From assembly GCA_017941035.1 (NCBI GenBank), contig JAGAXG010000040.1, positions 1 to 56,732 on the forward strand: DNA of 56,732 nucleotides, given 5' to 3'. This document shows positions 25,351 through 33,698 of the stretch, in pieces. The notes under the pieces were generated by a model that did no database searches, was not told where the DNA came from, and was given only the letters and a program-made list of their open reading frames with translations. How positions within the stretch are numbered: position 1 is the first letter of the stretch; each line of letters opens with the position of its first letter. Origin of the DNA: a bacterium. GTDB lineage: Bacteria > Cyanobacteriota > Vampirovibrionia > Gastranaerophilales > Gastranaerophilaceae. Position numbers and translations under genes: made by a program.

Positions 25351-25371
25351 AAAGATTATTATAGGAGTAGC

Positions 25372-25560
25372 ATGAACGAGCAGGAACTGAAAGAAAAAAT
25401 TGAACTCAGAATTGACAAATATACTGATTCTTATATTGAAGAAATTGACGAAAAACTTGCTCAAGTTATATTGGGAATAAATCAACTTTCAGCGTCATTT
25501 AGTATGATTGGGTATTTACAAGCACTTAAAAAGTTTATATCTAAAGACAATTTAGACTAA
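25372..25560 (+). CDS. Small acidic helical protein, 62 residues
   Basis: MNEQELKEKIELRIDKYTDS... is almost all helix-forming, with heptad-like spacing and no Cys, signal or membrane span. ATAGGAG precedes the start and a consensus promoter lies upstream. Divergently paired with the XRE gene, an arrangement common to regulator/target pairs; a toxin-antitoxin reading is possible but nothing in the sequence supports toxicity. Its last nine bases overlap the end of proA on the other strand. Confidence 0.65.
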   Translation: MNEQELKEKIELRIDKYTDSYIEEIDEKLAQVILGINQLSASFSMIGYLQALKKFISKDNLD

Positions 25561-26805
25561 ATCTTTGTGGTTGAAATGTTTTAATCCTTTAACGTAGTCA
25601 TCAACAATTTGACCTGAGCCTGCCAATTTGTACTTATATATTGTTAAACCTTCCAATCCAACAGGCCCTCGAGCGTGAGTTTTATTTGTAGAAATACCTA
25701 CCTCTGCGCCAAATCCATAACGAAATCCGTCTGCAAATCTTGTTGATACATTCCAATAAACACCTGAAGAATCAACATTATTCATGAATTTTTCAGCATT
25801 TTTAGAATTAGATGTAATTATACAATCTGTATGACCTGAACCATAAGTATTTATGTGACAAATTGCTTCTTCTAAATTTTCAACAATTTTGACAGACAAA
25901 ATTTTATCTCCATATTCCATATCCCAACATTCAGGAGAAGTAATAAGTTTAATTTCATTCAATTCTAAAGAAGCTAAAAGTTCATCTTTTTTAGAAAAAT
26001 CTTTGTGAATTAAAAGTGTTTCAACAGCATTACACGCACTTGGATACTGAGTTTTTGCATCAACTACGATTTTTGAAGCCATATTTATATCTGCGCTTTC
26101 ATCAATAAAAATGTGACAAATTCCACTTGCATGCCCGAGAACAGGAATTTTTGTATTTTCTTTTATATATTGAACTAGCTTATTTCCTCCGCGCGGAATT
26201 ATTAAATTAATATATTCATCACATTTTAGCATTTGAGAAATATCATCGTGTGTAAATACTTGTTGTAAAACATTTTGCGGAAAGCCATCTACAGTTAAAA
26301 GTGCATTGTTAATAATTTCCATAATTTTTTTATTAGTATTTATAGATTCTTTACCACCTTTTAAAATAACCGCATTTGATGATTTTATTGCAAGCGAAGA
26401 AATTTGAGAAATTACATCAGGTCTTGCCTCAAAAATTATTCCTAAAACCCCTATAGGACAAGAAACTTTTGTCAGTATTAGATTTTTATCAAGTTCACGT
26501 TTCAATAAAACTTTTCCAATAGGCTCATCAAGCTGAGCTATATCAAGAACACCTTGAATCATATCGCGCATTTTATTTTCATCAAGCTTTAAACGATTAA
26601 AAGTAGATTTCCCTAGTTTACCTTCGTTTAGAAGTGTTTTAGCGAATTCTAAATCCTGTAAATTTGCTTCAAAAATTTCATTTTTTTTTGTTTTAAAAGC
26701 TTCTGCAATCGAATTAAGTGCTTTATTTTTAACACTTGTCTCAAGTTCAGCAATTTTTAATGAAACTTGTTTTGCATTTTTTGCAATTTGAATAAAATCC
26801 ATCAT
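25552..26805 (-). CDS. proA: Gamma-glutamyl phosphate reductase
   Basis: Second enzyme of proline synthesis: reduces glutamyl-5-phosphate to the semialdehyde with NADPH. ALDH-fold with ILKGGKESINTNK, LIIPRGGNKLVQYIKENTKI, GHASGICHIF and the catalytic Cys in YPSACNAVETLLI. The C-terminal RFADGFRYGFGAEVGISTNK and ARGPVGLEGLTIYKY are diagnostic. 417 residues, full length. It follows proB after ten bases, so both are made from one mRNA. The two start ATGs are adjacent; AAAGG lies upstream. Confidence 0.97.
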   Translation of the reverse strand: MMDFIQIAKNAKQVSLKIAELETSVKNKALNSIAEAFKTKKNEIFEANLQDLEFAKTLLNEGKLGKSTFNRLKLDENKMRDMIQGVLDIAQLDEPIGKVLLKRELDKNLILTKVSCPIGVLGIIFEARPDVISQISSLAIKSSNAVILKGGKESINTNKKIMEIINNALLTVDGFPQNVLQQVFTHDDISQMLKCDEYINLIIPRGGNKLVQYIKENTKIPVLGHASGICHIFIDESADINMASKIVVDAKTQYPSACNAVETLLIHKDFSKKDELLASLELNEIKLITSPECWDMEYGDKILSVKIVENLEEAICHINTYGSGHTDCIITSNSKNAEKFMNNVDSSGVYWNVSTRFADGFRYGFGAEVGISTNKTHARGPVGLEGLTIYKYKLAGSGQIVDDYVKGLKHFNHKDLV

Positions 26806-26815
26806 TTCACCTTTA

Positions 26816-27964
26816 TTATAAAATTGTTATATTATCTCTTGTTATAATTGCATCGTAATTTTTAAAACCAAGGATTTCAGCGATATTATCAGAATGATGC
26901 CCTATAACTTTTCTGCAAGAATTTGAATCGTAATTCACAATTCCTCTTGCGAATTCATGATTACTTTCATCCAAAATAGAAACGACATCACCTTTTGCAA
27001 AGGTATTTTTTATATCAACAACACCAATCGGTAAAAGACTTTTTTCTTCTTTTATCAATGCTGATTTCGCACCGGCATTTACAATAATTTTTCCAATAAT
27101 ATTAGTCGCATATCCAATCCAACGTTTTTTATCTGACAAACTTTTATCGGAAGGTAGAAACATTGTACCTAAATCCTCACCATTAAAAATTCTTTTTATA
27201 ACATAAGGCTCTTTCCCATTTGCGATTAAAACTTTGCCTCCAAATCTTGTAACCATATAAGAAGCCTGAAGTTTAGTTTCCATTCCGCCTCTTCCGCCTT
27301 CTGATGCTCCTGAACCAAGTGAAAGAATTTTATCATCAACTTCAGAAACCTCTTTTATAAGTTTTGCATTAGGATTAATTTTCGGATTGTCGTCATATAA
27401 ACCATTTACATCAGAAAGAATAATTAATAAATCTGCATCTAACTCGCTTGCCACAAGAGCAGATAGTTTATCATTATCAGAAAAACAAACCTGCATATCT
27501 TCTTCTACTACTCGAAGTGCGACATCTAAAGTTGAAACAGTATCGTTTTGATTAATTACAGGAATTACTCCAAGTTCCAAAAGCTTATTAAAAGTTGTAC
27601 GCAAACTCAAATATCGCTCTCTGACAGAAAAATCATCTTCTGTCAAAAGTATTTGGGCAGCAGTTAAACCGTAAGTATCAAATCCGTTTTCATATATGGA
27701 CATCAATTTACTTTGACCGATGGCAGCACATGCTTGCTTTAATGCAGTACCTTTAGTATCAGCAAGTCCAAGTCGTTTTTTACCCATACTCACTGCACCT
27801 GAAGTTATAATAATAACTTCTTTACCTGATTTTACAAGATTTGCAATATCCTCAATAAAAGTGTAAATTCTAGGTAAAGAAACAAATCCTTCATCGTTAC
27901 GCAAAACATTAGTTCCGAGTTTTATTACAATTCTTTTTGCATTAATAAATTCTTTTCTTTCCAT
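26816..27964 (-). CDS. proB: Glutamate 5-kinase with PUA domain
   Basis: First enzyme of proline synthesis. Amino-acid kinase domain 1-260: VIKLGTNVLRNDEGFV, IITSGAVSMGKKRLGL, VINQNDTVST and FSDNDKLSALVASELDADLL, followed by GGRGGMETKLQAS. The C-terminal PUA domain (about 285-365) holds SLLPIGVVDI, FAKGDVVSI and GIVNYDS. This full-length form is usually feedback-inhibited by proline. Promoter must lie in the 45-base gap shared with tyrA. Confidence 0.97.
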   Translation of the reverse strand: MERKEFINAKRIVIKLGTNVLRNDEGFVSLPRIYTFIEDIANLVKSGKEVIIITSGAVSMGKKRLGLADTKGTALKQACAAIGQSKLMSIYENGFDTYGLTAAQILLTEDDFSVRERYLSLRTTFNKLLELGVIPVINQNDTVSTLDVALRVVEEDMQVCFSDNDKLSALVASELDADLLIILSDVNGLYDDNPKINPNAKLIKEVSEVDDKILSLGSGASEGGRGGMETKLQASYMVTRFGGKVLIANGKEPYVIKRIFNGEDLGTMFLPSDKSLSDKKRWIGYATNIIGKIIVNAGAKSALIKEEKSLLPIGVVDIKNTFAKGDVVSILDESNHEFARGIVNYDSNSCRKVIGHHSDNIAEILGFKNYDAIITRDNITIL

Positions 27965-27973
27965 AAAATGATA

Positions 27974-28003
27974 TTAACACAACATGACAAATTATGTTAT
28001 AAT
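27974..28003 (+). promoter_or_regulatory. Promoter of tyrA, leaderless layout
   Basis: TTAACA (27974-27979), 18 bases, TATAAT (27998-28003); the tyrA ATG starts seven bases after the -10, which is where transcription should begin. No ribosome site exists between them. Confidence 0.6.
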
Positions 28004-28009
28004 TATTTT

Positions 28010-28759
28010 ATGAAAATTGGTATTATAGGTTTAGGTTTAATAGGCGGGTCTATTTTTAAAGACATTAAAAAACTTGGATACGAAGTAATAGCGATATCTA
28101 AATCACAAACAGGAGAAAATATTTACAAAGATTATTCTCTTTTAAAAAATTGTAATTTAGTTTTTGTTTGTACTCCTATGAATAAAACAATTGAGGTTCT
28201 TGATAAATTAGAAAAAATTTTACCATCAGAAACTATTGTTACAGATGTTTGCTCATTAAAGAAATTTGTTTGTAATAAACAAAGACCGTATAATTTTATT
28301 CCTTCACATCCTATGGCAGGAACTGAAAAACAAGGATATGAAAATTCATTTGAAGGATTATTTAAAGGCGCAAAATGGATTATTACATCCCAAAATCCTA
28401 AAAAAGAAATATTGGTTAATATAATAAAACAACTCGGAGCAGAACCAATTTTTACAACTCCGGAAGAACATGATAATGCTGTTGCATTGATTTCGCATAT
28501 GCCAATGTTAATTTCTCAGGCTATTTTTAAAACTGCACAAAGCAATGAACTTGCAATGAAAATCGCATCATCAGGATTTAGAGATATGACACGTCTTGCA
28601 ATGTCAAATACTGAAATGGCAAATGACATGGTAACTATGAATTCCGAAAATATAGAAAATGCTGTCTTAAAATTATACAAATCAGTTGGAGAGTTGACTT
28701 GCGGACAATATCGCTCAAAAATTGAAAATATTAAATTGAATAGAACAAAAATGTTTTAA
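28010..28759 (+). CDS. tyrA: Prephenate dehydrogenase
   Basis: NAD(P)-dependent oxidative decarboxylation of prephenate (or arogenate) towards tyrosine. Rossmann IIGLGLIGGSIFKDIKK at the very start, then SHPMAGTEKQGYENSFEGLF and the helical dimer domain with ALISHMPMLISQA and ASSGFRDMTRLAMSN. 249 residues. The start is set at 28010 because the Rossmann strand begins there and a -10 box abuts it. No ACT domain, so inhibition by tyrosine would need another site. Convergent with aroF one base away. Confidence 0.92.
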   Translation: MKIGIIGLGLIGGSIFKDIKKLGYEVIAISKSQTGENIYKDYSLLKNCNLVFVCTPMNKTIEVLDKLEKILPSETIVTDVCSLKKFVCNKQRPYNFIPSHPMAGTEKQGYENSFEGLFKGAKWIITSQNPKKEILVNIIKQLGAEPIFTTPEEHDNAVALISHMPMLISQAIFKTAQSNELAMKIASSGFRDMTRLAMSNTEMANDMVTMNSENIENAVLKLYKSVGELTCGQYRSKIENIKLNRTKMF

Positions 28760-28760
28760 T

Positions 28761-29810
28761 TTACTCTATATTTACAGGCGCAATGCTCTTTTCAAGGTGC
28801 AAAACATCTATCAAAGCATTTAATTTCGTAAAGATTTCTCTAAATTGAGGTATTGAAAGGCTTTGTTTACCGTCACTCAAAGCCTTTGAAGGATTGTGAT
28901 GAACTTCGACCATCACTCCATCAGCACCTGCAACAAGCCCTGCTTTTGACATAGGCTCTATTAAATATCTTTGTCCTGTTCCATGACTTGGGTCAACAAT
29001 TATAGGTAAATGTGAATACTTTTTAATTACAGGGATTGCGGAAATATCAAGAACATTTCTCGTAAACGAATTGTCAAAACCTTTTATTCCTCGCTCACAT
29101 AAAATAACTTTTTCATTCCCGTGATACATTATATGTTCTGCTGCCAATAAAAATTCTTGAATTGTATTTGCCGGACCACGCTTTAGTACAACAGGTTTAT
29201 TACATTTTCCAACAGCTTTTAATAGTCTAAAATTTTGCATATTTCTTGCTCCAATTTGTATCAAATCTGCATATTCACAAACTAAATCCAAATCAGTAGC
29301 ATCCATAAGTTCAGTCACAACCAAAAGTCCTGTTTCTTCTTTTGCTTTTGCTAAATATTTTAAAGCTTTTTCTCCTAATCCGTCAAAATCGTAAGGAGAA
29401 GTTCTTGGCTTAAAAGCTCCTCCTCTTAAAAATTGACATCCCATTTCTTTTGCAGAAATTGCGACCTTTAACAAACCTTCATAATCATCCTCTACAGAAC
29501 AAGGACCAACCATAAATACCGGTCTGTTTGCACCGCCTATTTTTACACCGTTTTCAAATTCTATAACAGTATCTTCTGATTTTCTATCACGCGATGCCAT
29601 TCTATAAGGTTGTCTTATAAGTTTTACATGACTGACACCTTCCATTGCATCTAATCTATCCGGAGATAAAGTCGTTTTATCACCTAAAGCATCAATTACA
29701 GTATGCACATCACCTTCATGCAAAATTGCACGAAAACCATGTTCTTTTAAAATATTTATTACCGCTTGAATATTATCTTTGGTCGCGGTTTTTTCCATAA
29801 TTATAATCAT
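28761..29810 (-). CDS. aroF: 3-deoxy-7-phosphoheptulonate synthase (DAHP synthase, type I-beta)
   Basis: Commits PEP and erythrose 4-phosphate to aromatic synthesis. Residues 1-75 form a ferredoxin-like/ACT-related regulatory domain (IQAVINILKEHGFRAILHEG). The barrel has FMVGPCSVED, FLRGGAFKPRTSPYDFDGLG, QIGARNMQNF, LKRGPANTIQEFLLAAEHI and IVDPSHGTGQRYLIEPMSKA. 349 residues, typical of the Thermotoga/Bacillus-type enzyme. Its position next to tyrA, convergent, gives an aromatic gene pair. Confidence 0.95.
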   Translation of the reverse strand: MIIIMEKTATKDNIQAVINILKEHGFRAILHEGDVHTVIDALGDKTTLSPDRLDAMEGVSHVKLIRQPYRMASRDRKSEDTVIEFENGVKIGGANRPVFMVGPCSVEDDYEGLLKVAISAKEMGCQFLRGGAFKPRTSPYDFDGLGEKALKYLAKAKEETGLLVVTELMDATDLDLVCEYADLIQIGARNMQNFRLLKAVGKCNKPVVLKRGPANTIQEFLLAAEHIMYHGNEKVILCERGIKGFDNSFTRNVLDISAIPVIKKYSHLPIIVDPSHGTGQRYLIEPMSKAGLVAGADGVMVEVHHNPSKALSDGKQSLSIPQFREIFTKLNALIDVLHLEKSIAPVNIE

Positions 29811-29837
29811 AACTTCTTCCTCGCTAGTTTAATTATA

Positions 29838-30480
29838 TTATAAATATTTAAAAATCTCATCAGGATTATCAATAATTACTTTCGCTCCATTCGAAAATAA
29901 AAATTCATTGTCTTTAAATCCCCACGAAACACTTATACAAGGAATTTTTGCATTAATAGCTGTTTGTATATCAACTTCAGAATCGCCAACAAATAACGCC
30001 GGCAAATTAAAAATTTCAATAACTTTTACAACCATATCAGGTGAAGGTTTCTTCTTTAAACCTTCTGTCTCGTTTTCTCCAACAGCCAAATCAATTAAAT
30101 TCTTAAAATATTTCTCGCATAATTTTTTAACAGCAGAATCAAATTTATTAGAAATTACAGCAGTTTTGTAACCTTTTATTTTTAAATCTTTGAGCAATTT
30201 GATAATTCCGTTGTAAGGTTTTGTTTTATTATACATATTTTCTGCATAATGTTTTTTAAACAGTGAAAGACATTCTTCAAAATCAGGATTACTTAAACCG
30301 TTGGGAATAGCACGTTCAATGAGTTTTGAAACGCCGTTACCCACATAACTGCGGATTTGATTAATATTTTTTTCCGGAAAATTAAAACTTTTTAATGCAA
30401 AATTTGTACTATCTGTCAAATCTTCCAGCGTATTTAATAAAGTCCCGTCCAAATCAAAAATTATAACTTTTTTATCCATA
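29838..30480 (-). CDS. gph: HAD-family phosphatase, phosphoglycolate phosphatase-like
   Basis: Haloacid dehalogenase fold with nucleophile motif FDLDGTLLNTLEDLTDS, cap helices, motif II Thr/Ser in YKTAVISNKFD, motif III lysine in GLKKKPSPDMV and motif IV ALFVGDSEVDIQTA. 213 residues, close to Gph (2-phosphoglycolate removal) and pyrophosphatase PpaX; the substrate is a guess. I start at ATG 30480: the longer frame's first codons contain the TATAAT itself, which ends six bases before this ATG, a leaderless pattern. Confidence 0.82.
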
Positions 30481-30522
30481 ATATTATTATACATTAATAG
30501 ATTTTTATGTTAAATTATGTAT

Positions 30523-30948
30523 ATGTCAGATGAATTTTATGAAGAAGAAAAAGGCAAGAATATTTTTGTTAGAACAATTTTTTTGTCAGCAATATTTTTA
30601 GGTTTTATTACTGCACTATTTACTAATTATAAAAAAGAAACTTTAATATGTTCAAAATCTAATAACAATTGTTATATACAAAAAATTAATCTTTTAAACA
30701 TTAAAAGTAAAAAGAAATTATTAAATTATTCTGATATAAAATATGTTACATACATGCCTAAAAGCGTAAAAGGTAATCTCTATGCAAAAGGTTATAAATA
30801 TTATTATTTGATATTTATGACAAAAAAGAACGAAAATATAAGAATATTTAATGCAGACTATTATGAAATTGAAAAAATCAAATCTGATGTTGAAAAATTG
30901 AAAAAAATCATGAAAAATAATGATTATTTTGAATATGAGATAGACTAA
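30523..30948 (+). CDS. Single-pass membrane protein of unknown function
   Basis: 141 residues. Acidic cytoplasmic start (MSDEFYEEEKGKN), one membrane helix (IFVRTIFLSAIFLGFITALF), then a Lys/Tyr-rich strand-forming domain with a Cys pair (ICSKSNNNC) and YSDIKYVTYMP. The latter is faintly like bacterial PH-type domains that follow a membrane helix. No family recognised. Divergent from gph over a 42-base gap that must hold both promoters. Confidence 0.6.
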   Translation: MSDEFYEEEKGKNIFVRTIFLSAIFLGFITALFTNYKKETLICSKSNNNCYIQKINLLNIKSKKKLLNYSDIKYVTYMPKSVKGNLYAKGYKYYYLIFMTKKNENIRIFNADYYEIEKIKSDVEKLKKIMKNNDYFEYEID

Positions 30949-31108
30949 AATTATTACAAATTTTTATTATTTAAATCCCCTAAAATTCAGTAATAGTAAA
31001 TGTTATATAAAAAATTTTTATTAAAAAAATGGTATTTTTTATTAATAATATGCTTGATTTTTTTTTAAAATAGTGATATTATGCAAACGAAAGGAAAAGG
31101 AGATAAAC

Positions 31109-31339
31109 ATGTTTACATCTACAAAAAAAGAACAAAAAGCTATGCAACAACAAATTATTGAATCAGCAGGTAAGATTTATAATTACCTATCTGACAAGGG
31201 TGAAGTTACTATCAACAAATTGAGAAAAGATATGGATTTAGATGATAATTTCACATACATGGGTCTTGGCTGGTTATCAAGAGAAGACAAATTAACTTAC
31301 ACTCAAAAACCAAAATCCGTTACTGTTAAGTTAGTTTAA
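31109..31339 (+). CDS. Winged-helix protein, DUF2582-like
   Basis: 76 residues. Pattern QQQIIESAGKIYNYLSDKGE, VTINKLRKDMDLDDNFTYMG, LGWLSREDKLTYTQKPKSV matches the small winged-helix family DUF2582, a putative nucleic-acid-binding fold with unknown targets. Start taken at 31109, nine bases after AAAGGAG, because the longer frame has no ribosome site. Followed by a strong terminator, so it is monocistronic. Confidence 0.82.
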   Translation: MFTSTKKEQKAMQQQIIESAGKIYNYLSDKGEVTINKLRKDMDLDDNFTYMGLGWLSREDKLTYTQKPKSVTVKLV

Positions 31340-31353
31340 TTTTGTAAAGAATC

Positions 31354-31393
31354 AAATAAAAGAGTTTGGCATATTAAATGTCAAACTCTTTTA
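31354..31393. terminator. Bidirectional terminator
   Basis: Twelve-base stem AGAGTTTGGCAT (31361-31372) with ATGTCAAACTCT (31378-31389), one G-T pair, five-base loop, flanked by A and T tracts. It ends the 31109 gene on the plus strand and the phosphopantetheinyl transferase on the minus strand, overlapping the latter's last codons. Confidence 0.8.
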
Positions 31394-31877
31394 TTGTAGG
31401 CAATATTTCTATATTTTGAGATGATACAATTGTTAAAAAATAATCTTTTTTAAATTTTTTATAATGATAAAAAGCAGGATTTGTTCCTAATTTATATGAA
31501 GCTTCTTTATATGTCCAAAATTTATAAAATTCATCCAAATTTTCAAAATTTTTATCAAAATGAAAAGACAGTTTTTTTAAATTTCTATGTTTAATATATT
31601 CAATATCAATTCCGCAGGGAATTTTATCAAAACATACAAACACGTATTCTTTTGAATGCGAAATACTAAAATATACCTCTGAATTTTTAAATACGGGTTT
31701 ACCCATTGTATTGATAATTATTTCATCATTTTTAAAAATATTTTTTATAATATACCTGCCAATAGTGTGCTCGTAAAATCCTTTTTCGCTTTTAAATTCT
31801 CTATCTGCGTAAGGCAATAAAAATTGTTTGTCATGATTTTTTTTAAATTTCTCAATATTTATATAAAAAATTTTCAT
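31374..31877 (-). CDS. 4'-phosphopantetheinyl transferase, Sfp type
   Basis: Transfers phosphopantetheine from CoA to carrier proteins. Metal motif CGIDIEYI (D91, E93) and FYKFWTYKEASYKL (W121, K124, E125, K129) are the two Sfp/AcpT signatures. The upstream SISHSKEYVFVCF supplies the CoA-binding His. At 167 residues it is shorter than Sfp (about 220), with the N-terminal pseudo-half reduced. No polyketide or peptide synthetase is in the window, so the target may simply be fatty-acid ACP. Confidence 0.85.
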   Translation of the reverse strand: MKIFYINIEKFKKNHDKQFLLPYADREFKSEKGFYEHTIGRYIIKNIFKNDEIIINTMGKPVFKNSEVYFSISHSKEYVFVCFDKIPCGIDIEYIKHRNLKKLSFHFDKNFENLDEFYKFWTYKEASYKLGTNPAFYHYKKFKKDYFLTIVSSQNIEILPTIKEFDI

Positions 31878-31910
31878 AAATTAAATATATCACAGAATAA
31901 ATTTAATTAT

Positions 31911-32194
31911 TTATTTTTTTTCTTTATACCAACGAAATCCAAATATTGTAATAATTTTATACTTTTTATCTTCACTATTTCTTATTGAAAATATCCATTT
32001 TAATTTATATTTGGAAATCTAATAATATAATCTTCAATTAATTCACTTGTTACGTCATCTGATGCGTTGTCCAAAATTGTTATATCAAAATTTCTAATCG
32101 GAGACTGTATATCTAAAATATATTTTAAAGTCTCTTTAAGTTTATTTTTTCTATTATAAATCAGTAAATATATTTGCAATAAATTTTCAATCAT
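31911..32194 (-). pseudogene. Glycosyltransferase GT2 remnant with both ends but no middle
   Basis: The N-terminal 64 codons (LQIYLLIYNRKNKLKETLKY, TILDNASDDVTSELIEDY) closely match the start of the intact GT2 at 33685. They run into a stop. In another frame the DNA encodes FSIRNSEDKKYKIITIFGFR plus a basic end and a stop at 31911, the C-terminal tail module of neighbouring glycosyltransferases. The catalytic middle is gone, so an internal deletion with frameshift left this scar. Confidence 0.75.
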
Positions 32195-32276
32195 ATTTCA
32201 AATTTTATAGTTTTCAATTAATTTTATTATTTGGTAATACAAACTCTTTTTTTTGTTGTCTAGAGTTACAATTTTT

Positions 32277-32531
32277 TTAAATTTTAGATTCTAAATTTTC
32301 TTGAATTATTAAATGCTCATAATCAAAAAGATCTTTCAGTTGACAATTAAATACTTTAGTAAAATTATTTAATGTTTTGAGTGTTGGAAAACTATTTCCT
32401 CCCTCAATATATGCAATTTGTCTTTGATCAATTCCAATTTTTTCTCCCAGTTCAAATTGTGTAAGTTTTAATCCTTTCCTCAGCTGTTTAATCCTGAGTC
32501 CTAAAAGCATTTTAATTGTTTTCTCGTCCAT
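32277..32531 (-). CDS. XRE-family regulator 1 of the polysaccharide locus
   Basis: 84 residues: MLLGLRIKQLRKGLKLTQFE, GEKIGIDQRQIAYIEGGNSF, PTLKTLNNFTKVFNCQLKDL. Very close in the HTH to the regulator at 41676 (shared GIDQRQ/AYIE and FPTL...FNC). It lacks the C-terminal helical extension of the other three. The upstream GGTATTAAATAAA (minus strand, 32551-32563) recurs before the 41676 gene. Divergent from the GT8 gene, which it may control. Confidence 0.85.
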   Translation of the reverse strand: MDEKTIKMLLGLRIKQLRKGLKLTQFELGEKIGIDQRQIAYIEGGNSFPTLKTLNNFTKVFNCQLKDLFDYEHLIIQENLESKI

Positions 32532-32550
32532 AGTAACCTTTATAATTATA

Positions 32551-32563
32551 TTTATTTAATACC
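32551..32563 (-). promoter_or_regulatory. Shared upstream box GGTATTAAATAAA (copy 1)
   Basis: The same 13 bases, followed within about 15 bases by AAAGGTT, stand before both minus-strand XRE genes (here and at 42044-42056). Likely common promoter or autoregulatory operator. Confidence 0.45.
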
Positions 32564-32651
32564 CTTATTAAATGAAAAAGTTTATTGTAATAATGGATTA
32601 TTTATGATATTAAATATAGTAGATAGAAAACATTTGGTATTAAGGGCAATA

Positions 32652-33698
32652 ATGATAAATATTTGTTTTGCAACAGATGAAAATTATTTAAAATATATGT
32701 CTACGGCCATGGTGTCAATTTTAGAAACCGCAGACAAAAATGATGAATTGCATTTTTATATATTATGCAATAATATTTCTGATAATTCTAAAAATAATAT
32801 AAAATTATTAAAAAGATTTAAAGATTTTGAAGTGACATTTATAGATTTAGATATTGAAGAATTTTCCAAATTTCCATCAGGGGGATCTCATATATCTAAT
32901 ACTACCTATTTCAGATATAAAATCGCAGAATTATGTCCTAATATTTCAAAAATATTATATATTGATTGTGATGTTATAGTAAAATCATCTTTAAAAGATT
33001 TGTTTGAGGTAGATTTAACTGGATACTACCTAGGTGGAGTTGAGGATGTTGGATATTATTACTGGCGAACAGTTAATGATGACTTTTACCTATATAAAGA
33101 AGGTTTTTATATAAATGCAGGAGTTTTGCTAATCAATTTGGATGAATGGCGTAAAAATCAGTTGTTTAAAAAATTGGTTGATTATACAACAAACAATTCA
33201 GAATTAGTAAAAATCGGAGATCAAGATGTAATCAATAAAGTTTGTACAGGTAAAATTAAACAGCTTGATTATAAATGGAATGTACAGGATAGTTTTTATA
33301 GGGAAAAACCTGAAAGAGAATTTAATCCTAACTGTAATTGTATAATAGAAGCATCCCAAAATCCTGCAATTATTCATTATACTTGTGTAAAGAAGCCTTG
33401 GAATGATTATACGATGTCTAGAGCTACAGATTGGTACATGGATTATGTATTACTTTTAACAAAGGATGAAAATTTAGAAATAGAAAAAGCAAAAATTGGA
33501 ATGTTAAGAGCTTTAACAGCTTCTTTAGAAAAAGTTAATAATGTAAATAAAAAAGTTAATAATGTAAATAAAATGGAAAAATTTACAATAAAAAAATTCT
33601 TGCGATTAATGTTTTCTGTTGTGAATTGCAAAAAGCATAAAGTTTTGACAATATTAGGAATTAAAATAAAGTTCAGGCGTAAGAATGTTAAAAGATAA
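32652..33698 (+). CDS. Glycosyltransferase family 8 with C-terminal FSI-type tail
   Basis: Retaining GT-A enzyme of the LPS galactosyl/glucosyltransferase type: MINICFATDENYLKYMSTAM start, DxD in LYIDCDVIVKSSL, INAGVLLINLDEWR, GDQDVINK and the metal-ligand IIHYTCVKKPW. After residue 290 a helical linker with two copies of KVNNVNK leads to FSVVNCKKHKVLTILGIKIK, the tail module found in other genes here. Start taken at 32652 (AAGGG nearby; family start). Overlaps the next GT2 by 14 bases, so the two are one operon. Confidence 0.88.
   Translation: MINICFATDENYLKYMSTAMVSILETADKNDELHFYILCNNISDNSKNNIKLLKRFKDFEVTFIDLDIEEFSKFPSGGSHISNTTYFRYKIAELCPNISKILYIDCDVIVKSSLKDLFEVDLTGYYLGGVEDVGYYYWRTVNDDFYLYKEGFYINAGVLLINLDEWRKNQLFKKLVDYTTNNSELVKIGDQDVINKVCTGKIKQLDYKWNVQDSFYREKPEREFNPNCNCIIEASQNPAIIHYTCVKKPWNDYTMSRATDWYMDYVLLLTKDENLEIEKAKIGMLRALTASLEKVNNVNKKVNNVNKMEKFTIKKFLRLMFSVVNCKKHKVLTILGIKIKFRRKNVKR
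33531..33572 (+). repeat. Two perfect 21-base tandem repeats inside the GT8 gene
   Basis: Units 33531-33551 and 33552-33572 are identical, each encoding KVNNVNK in the linker between catalytic domain and tail. In-frame copy change by slippage would alter linker length without breaking the gene. Confidence 0.85.

Noticed and set aside
25039-25560. Classical toxin-antitoxin pair
   Set aside because: The regulator/small-gene divergence fits only in layout; the 62-residue protein shows no toxin motif, and toxin-antitoxin pairs are usually co-directional.
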